From: an uncultured Eubacteriales bacterium
GTDB taxonomy: Bacteria; Bacillota; Clostridia; Oscillospirales; Acutalibacteraceae
Length of the DNA: 10,367 nucleotides
Assembly (NCBI GenBank): GCA_934476025.1
Contig: CAKSNI010000022.1
Coordinates: 1 to 10,367 of the forward strand
Reading direction: 5' to 3'
A model generated the notes under the pieces. The model was not told the DNA's origin, searched no databases, and saw only the letters and a program-made list of their open reading frames with translations. Below, in pieces: positions 7,062-10,367 of this stretch. Within the stretch, counting starts at the first letter, position 1, and each line of letters begins with the position of its first letter. The position numbers were made by a program, and so were the translations under genes.

Positions 7062-9646
7062 TATTCTCTGTACTCCTCAATAATATACGCTTCCAGAACA
7101 TCGCCCAGTTTAATATCGGCGAATTTTTCCAGGCTGATTCCGCATTCATACCCTTGAGCGACTTCCTTCACATCGTCTTTGAAACGACGCAGAGAGGCAA
7201 TTTCATCCTCAAAGATAACAATGCCGTCCCGTACTACCCGGATTTTGCTGTTCCGGGTGACCTTTCCGTCGGTCACATAGCAGCCTGCAATGGTGCCGAC
7301 GCTGGAAATTTTATAGGTATTGCGGACTTCGGCATTCCCGAGAACCACTTCTCTGGTTTTGGGCGAAAGCATTCCCTTCATGGCTGCCTCAATCTCATCA
7401 ATGCAATCATAAATAACCCGGTAAAGGCGAATATCCACTCCGGCCGCTTCCGCGGATTCCTTCGAGACGGCATCCGGGCGGACATTGAACCCAACCACGA
7501 TGGCTCCGGAAGTTTTGGCCAGCATGATATCGGATTCATTGATCGCACCAACCCCGCCGTGAATGACCCGCACGCGGACTTCATCGTTAGAAAGCTTGGA
7601 AAGCGAATCTTTAACCGCTTCCACCGAACCCTGAACATCTGCCTTGACGATAACATTCAGTTCCTTGAGTTCACCTTCACTGAGCTGACTGAAGAGATTA
7701 TCCAGCGTAACCTTGGTCGCATTGCCGAATTCTTCGTCTTTCTGTTTCTGTTTTCTCTGTTCGACCAGTTCCCGGGCCAGGCGTTCATCCGAAACGGCAT
7801 CGAAGCCGTCGCCGGCCGAAGGCGTTTCGGTCAAACCGGTAATTTCCACCGGAACCGACGGACCGGCATCCTTGAGATGCTTACCGTTTTCATTGGTCAT
7901 GGTTCTGACACGGCCAACCGTTGTGCCGGCAACCACGATATCGCCGAGATGAAGGGTTCCGGCCTGTACCAGCAGCGTCGCCACCGGGCCGCGCCCCTTA
8001 TCCAGACGGGCTTCAATAACAACGCCCTTCGCACGCCGATCGGGATTGGCCTTCAGTTCCATCATATCGGCTACCAGCAAAATGTTTTCCAACAGCTGAT
8101 CGATGCCCTCATGGGTTTTGGCGGAAACCGGAACGCAGATCACATCGCCGCCCCATTTTTCCGGAACCAGTTCATGTTCGGTGAGCTGTTGCAGTACCCG
8201 ATCCGGATTGGCTTCCGGTTTATCCATTTTATTGATGGCTACAATAATTTGCACCTTTGCCGCTTTGGCGTGGTTGATAGCCTCAATCGTCTGCGGCATA
8301 ATTCCGTCATCGGCTGCCACCACCAGAACCGCAATATCCGTCGCCATGGCTCCGCGCTGACGCATAGCAGTGAAAGCCGCGTGGCCCGGCGTATCCAAAA
8401 ATGTAATATTGTGGCCGTTGCAATTAACCCGGTAAGCACCGATGTGCTGTGTAATGCCGCCGGCTTCGGTATCGGTAACGGCGGTATGCCGAATGGCGTC
8501 CAAAATGGAGGTTTTTCCGTGGTCAACATGGCCCATAACCACCACAACCGGATCCCGCGGTTTCAGGGTTTCGGCGGTATCTTCGGTATCATCCATAATC
8601 CGGTCCTCGATGGTAACAACCACCTGGCGTTCGATTTTCGCGCCCATTTCGGTTACCACAATTTCGGCAGTATCGTAATCAATGACCTGATTGACGGTCG
8701 CCATCATGCCGAGTTTCATCAGAACCTTGATCACTTCGGACGCGGTTTTTTTAAAGGCCGCCGCCAGTTCGCCGACGGTAATTTCATCTCCGACCGTAAC
8801 CACAATTGGCGTTTTCTTGATTTTTTCCAACTGAAGTCGACGCAATTTATCCGCCTCGGTTTCGCGTTTTACGCCCTGCGGACGCTTATAATCCTTGGAT
8901 TTCTGGCGAATTTTTTGCTTGTGGGAGAAATTGTCCTTCATGGCCCGTTCGGGGGCAATGCGTTCATACTTTTCGTTATACTTATCGATATCCACATTAT
9001 TGGAACGGGTATCGACATAGTGGACTTCCGCCGGGCCGCGCTTCGGAGCTGCCCCAACATTGTTTTTTTCCTTCTTTTTGAAGGGGTTGGGATCCGACGG
9101 TTTTCCGGTTTTCTTCTGAGCCGGCGCCTCGGTTTTGGCGGCCGCCGGTTTTTCCGAAACCGGTTTTGCCTCCTTCTGCGGTTTGGCCGCCGGTTTTTCC
9201 ACTGCTTTGGCCGGGGCCTTGGTCACGGCCGCAGGGGCGGATTTCGGCTGAGCCGCCGGTTTCTCGTCCGCGGCTTTGGCCGGTTTGACCTGGCTGTTGC
9301 CGACAGTCTCTTTCTGCGCCTGTGCATTGGCCGCGTTGTTCTGCGCCATAGCCGCCGCTTTCAGCTGCTCCAGAATGGCCATCTGGTCTTTGAGTTTCTT
9401 TTCCTTTTCCGCTTTACGGGCTGCGGCATTTTTCTCTCTGGCCGCTTCTCCGGTTGCAAAATAGGCGTCAAAGTTTTTTACTTCATGCTGCTTGGTCATC
9501 GCCGCAAAAACACGGCCGATTTCGGTTTCTCCCAGCGAAGAACCGGTGGTTTTGGTTTCTCCCAGATTTTTTTCGATAAAGGCCGTCATTTCTTTCGGCT
9601 GCAACCCGAAATTTTTCGCCAGATCACTGATTTTCATTTTTGCCAT
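7061..9646 (-). CDS. infB: Translation initiation factor IF-2
   Basis: The 861-residue GTPase escorts initiator fMet-tRNA to the ribosome and promotes subunit joining. Residues 1-55 are the small N-terminal IF2N module, followed by a charged Ala/Lys helix-rich stretch (65-110) and a Lys/Pro/Ala-rich linker (118-190). A second IF2N domain covers about 278-335 (VGDEITVGELA). The G domain follows: G1 GHVDHGKT (372-379), G2 GITQHIG (397-403), G3 DTPGH (418-422), G4 NKMD (472-475), G5 SAK (508-510). Domains II, III (ELNVIVKADVQGSVEA, 662-677) and the tRNA-binding C2 domain (about 755-861) are complete. ATG 9646 has AGGAGG 8 nt upstream, overlaps ylxQ by 23 nt, and the product starts MAKMKISDLAKNF as expected. 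An internal shorter isoform start was not resolved. Confidence 0.98.
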   Translation of the reverse strand: MAKMKISDLAKNFGLQPKEMTAFIEKNLGETKTTGSSLGETEIGRVFAAMTKQHEVKNFDAYFATGEAAREKNAAARKAEKEKKLKDQMAILEQLKAAAMAQNNAANAQAQKETVGNSQVKPAKAADEKPAAQPKSAPAAVTKAPAKAVEKPAAKPQKEAKPVSEKPAAAKTEAPAQKKTGKPSDPNPFKKKEKNNVGAAPKRGPAEVHYVDTRSNNVDIDKYNEKYERIAPERAMKDNFSHKQKIRQKSKDYKRPQGVKRETEADKLRRLQLEKIKKTPIVVTVGDEITVGELAAAFKKTASEVIKVLMKLGMMATVNQVIDYDTAEIVVTEMGAKIERQVVVTIEDRIMDDTEDTAETLKPRDPVVVVMGHVDHGKTSILDAIRHTAVTDTEAGGITQHIGAYRVNCNGHNITFLDTPGHAAFTAMRQRGAMATDIAVLVVAADDGIMPQTIEAINHAKAAKVQIIVAINKMDKPEANPDRVLQQLTEHELVPEKWGGDVICVPVSAKTHEGIDQLLENILLVADMMELKANPDRRAKGVVIEARLDKGRGPVATLLVQAGTLHLGDIVVAGTTVGRVRTMTNENGKHLKDAGPSVPVEITGLTETPSAGDGFDAVSDERLARELVEQRKQKQKDEEFGNATKVTLDNLFSQLSEGELKELNVIVKADVQGSVEAVKDSLSKLSNDEVRVRVIHGGVGAINESDIMLAKTSGAIVVGFNVRPDAVSKESAEAAGVDIRLYRVIYDCIDEIEAAMKGMLSPKTREVVLGNAEVRNTYKISSVGTIAGCYVTDGKVTRNSKIRVVRDGIVIFEDEIASLRRFKDDVKEVAQGYECGISLEKFADIKLGDVLEAYIIEEYRE
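9098..9295 (-). repeat. Lys/Pro/Ala-rich low-complexity linker of IF-2 with EKPAA repeats
   Basis: Residues 118-183 of IF-2 consist mainly of K, P, A and E. The pentapeptide EKPAA recurs at 128-132, 150-154 and 165-169; at DNA level two copies (9141-9155 and 9186-9200) share an identical 15-mer, GCCGCCGGTTTTTCC on the plus strand, and a third (9252-9265) differs slightly. IF-2 linkers are variable and disordered between species, so this is ordinary slippage-prone sequence. Confidence 0.8.
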
Positions 9647-9947
9647 TGGCTATTCCTCCTTTGATAGCATTCGCGAAACCGGCATCTTTCACGCAAAGAA
9701 TTCCGCCCTTACGACCGGTGGCACGCGAAACCGTTTCCATATCAAACGGCAGATGAATCACCGCAACATTCGCCTTTGCGGCAAAATAGGAAATTTCTTT
9801 TTTGGTTTTTTCGGAAAGATCGGAAGCCGTTACAATCAGCTTGGCCTGCTTTCCCGAAAGACAGGCCGCCTTGGCCGCATCAAAGCCGAAAATCAAATTT
9901 CCGGATTTGCTGGCAAAGCCGAGCAAGGTAAGCACTTTTTCCTGCAT
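9624..9947 (-). CDS. ylxQ: YlxQ: L7Ae/L30e-family RNA-binding protein
   Basis: The 107-residue protein has the L7Ae-like features of the small protein encoded before infB in Bacillota: LLGFASKSGNLIFGFDAAKAA at the N-terminus (given here in part: FASKSGNLIFGFD, 11-23), LIVTASDLSEKTKK (37-50) and the C-terminal GRKGGILCVKDAGFA (78-92). The family binds kink-turn or similar RNA structures; the B. subtilis member's exact role is not established. The length is normal. ATG at 9947 has AGGAG 8 nt upstream, 4 nt after the ylxR stop. The last 23 nt overlap the infB start, so infB translation may depend on ribosomes ending ylxQ. Confidence 0.92.
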   Translation of the reverse strand: MQEKVLTLLGFASKSGNLIFGFDAAKAACLSGKQAKLIVTASDLSEKTKKEISYFAAKANVAVIHLPFDMETVSRATGRKGGILCVKDAGFANAIKGGIANGKNENQ

Positions 9948-9951
9948 CGAC

Positions 9952-10215
9952 TCACTCCTGCCCGATTTTCTTTGCCAGTTCTTCCAGCGTTTGTGCCGGA
10001 ATTTCTGTATCCAAAGCGCTTTTGAGCCGGTTGGCCCGAATGGCTTTTTTCAGGCATTCTTCCTTCGGACAAAGATACGCCCCGCGGCCGTTCACCTTTC
10101 CGGTGGTATCCAGTACAATTTCCCCTTCGGGAGTCCGTACCACCCGGATCAGTTCCGATTTCGGGGCCTGGGCCGAGCAACCGATGCACTTGCGAATCGG
10201 TATTTTCCTAGTCAT
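9952..10215 (-). CDS. rnpM: RnpM (YlxR, DUF448): RNase P modulator
   Basis: The 87-residue basic protein carries the DUF448 hallmarks RKCIGC (8-13) and NGRGAYLCPKEEC (42-54), with four cysteines that resemble a degenerate metal site. The B. subtilis homologue YlxR, renamed RnpM, binds the RNA subunit of RNase P and modulates its activity; it was earlier proposed to be nucleoid-associated. A C-terminal Lys/Arg helix (ECLKKAIRANRLKSAL) fits RNA binding. ATG at 10215 follows the nusA stop by 3 nt; GAGG with 8-nt spacing is the likely ribosome binding site and lies within the end of nusA. Position directly after nusA is the canonical one. Confidence 0.93.
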   Translation of the reverse strand: MTRKIPIRKCIGCSAQAPKSELIRVVRTPEGEIVLDTTGKVNGRGAYLCPKEECLKKAIRANRLKSALDTEIPAQTLEELAKKIGQE

Positions 10216-10218
10216 GAA

Positions 10219-10367
10219 TCAAGCCTCGTTTTCTTCCCCGTAAAAACCACTTTCCGGATGAATATCGATTTTCCAACCGGTCAGTTTTACCGCCAAACGA
10301 ACATTCTGCCCTTTGTTGCCGATGGCCAGAGAAAGCTGCGAGTCCGGAACCGTTACCCGACATACCT
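10219..10367 (-). CDS. nusA: NusA C-terminal end (partial): transcription termination/antitermination factor
   Basis: Only the last 48 residues are in the window, translated from 10365 down to the TGA at 10219-10221. They contain the end of the second KH domain, VPDSQLSLAIGNKGQNVRLA, with the GxxG RNA-binding loop GNKG, followed by LTGWKIDIHPE, which is nearly diagnostic of NusA. The protein ends soon after KH2 (GFYGEENEA), as in Gram-positive NusA, which lacks the C-terminal acidic repeats of E. coli NusA. It is the upstream member of the operon; the rest of the gene, and the operon promoter, lie beyond the right edge. Confidence 0.95.
   Translation of the reverse strand, partial: VCRVTVPDSQLSLAIGNKGQNVRLAVKLTGWKIDIHPESGFYGEENEA

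Noticed and set aside
9141..9265. Short repeated DNA resembling a tandem or CRISPR-like repeat
   Set aside because: The copies lie in frame within the EKPAA-rich linker of infB and are explained by repeated coding of a low-complexity peptide.
7154..9664. An 836-codon open frame on the plus strand
   Set aside because: It is the exact antisense shadow of infB; its translation is rich in F, R, G and N without any family resemblance, and infB on the other strand has every IF-2 motif.

Overview
The window reads as a chromosomal segment of a Bacillota bacterium, most likely class Clostridia. The grounds are near-consensus AGGAGG ribosome binding sites before most genes, moderate GC content, and the operon order nusA-ylxR-ylxQ-infB-rbfA-nrnA-truB-ribF typical of Gram-positive genomes. 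I cannot place it in a genus from sequence alone. Nine genes lie on the minus strand and one partial gene on the plus strand; almost the whole window is coding.

Layout from left to right. Bases 1-849 (+) are the 3' part of a Gfo/Idh/MocA-type NAD(P)-dependent oxidoreductase, ending at a perfect bidirectional hairpin terminator (863-899) shared with the convergent minus-strand operon. Bases 911-3795 (-) hold a compact three-gene operon: a DUF5058 membrane protein, a second polytopic membrane protein of unknown family, and an N-terminally anchored M20 metallopeptidase with all expected metal ligands. It has its own strong sigma-A-type promoter at 3846-3874. This looks like an uncharacterised membrane (transport?) plus peptidase module.

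Bases 3955-10367 (-) are the end of the translation and RNA-metabolism operon: nusA (3' end only), rnpM/ylxR, the L7Ae-like ylxQ, infB, rbfA, nrnA, and finally one uninterrupted reading frame fusing a complete TruB to a complete RibF. Genes are separated by 3-4 nt or overlap by 1-26 nt, so transcription and translation are probably tightly coupled. The operon ends at a strong intrinsic terminator whose stem begins one base after the stop codon.

The gene products cover antitermination (NusA), RNase P modulation (RnpM), translation initiation (IF2), 30S maturation (RbfA), nanoRNA/pAp turnover (NrnA), tRNA U55 modification and FMN/FAD synthesis (TruB-RibF). The two most interesting points are the TruB-RibF fusion, whose junction still carries what looks like the ribosome binding site of the ancestral ribF, and the DUF5058-membrane protein-M20 operon of unknown substrate. 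I saw no tRNA, rRNA, CRISPR, insertion sequence or phage gene.
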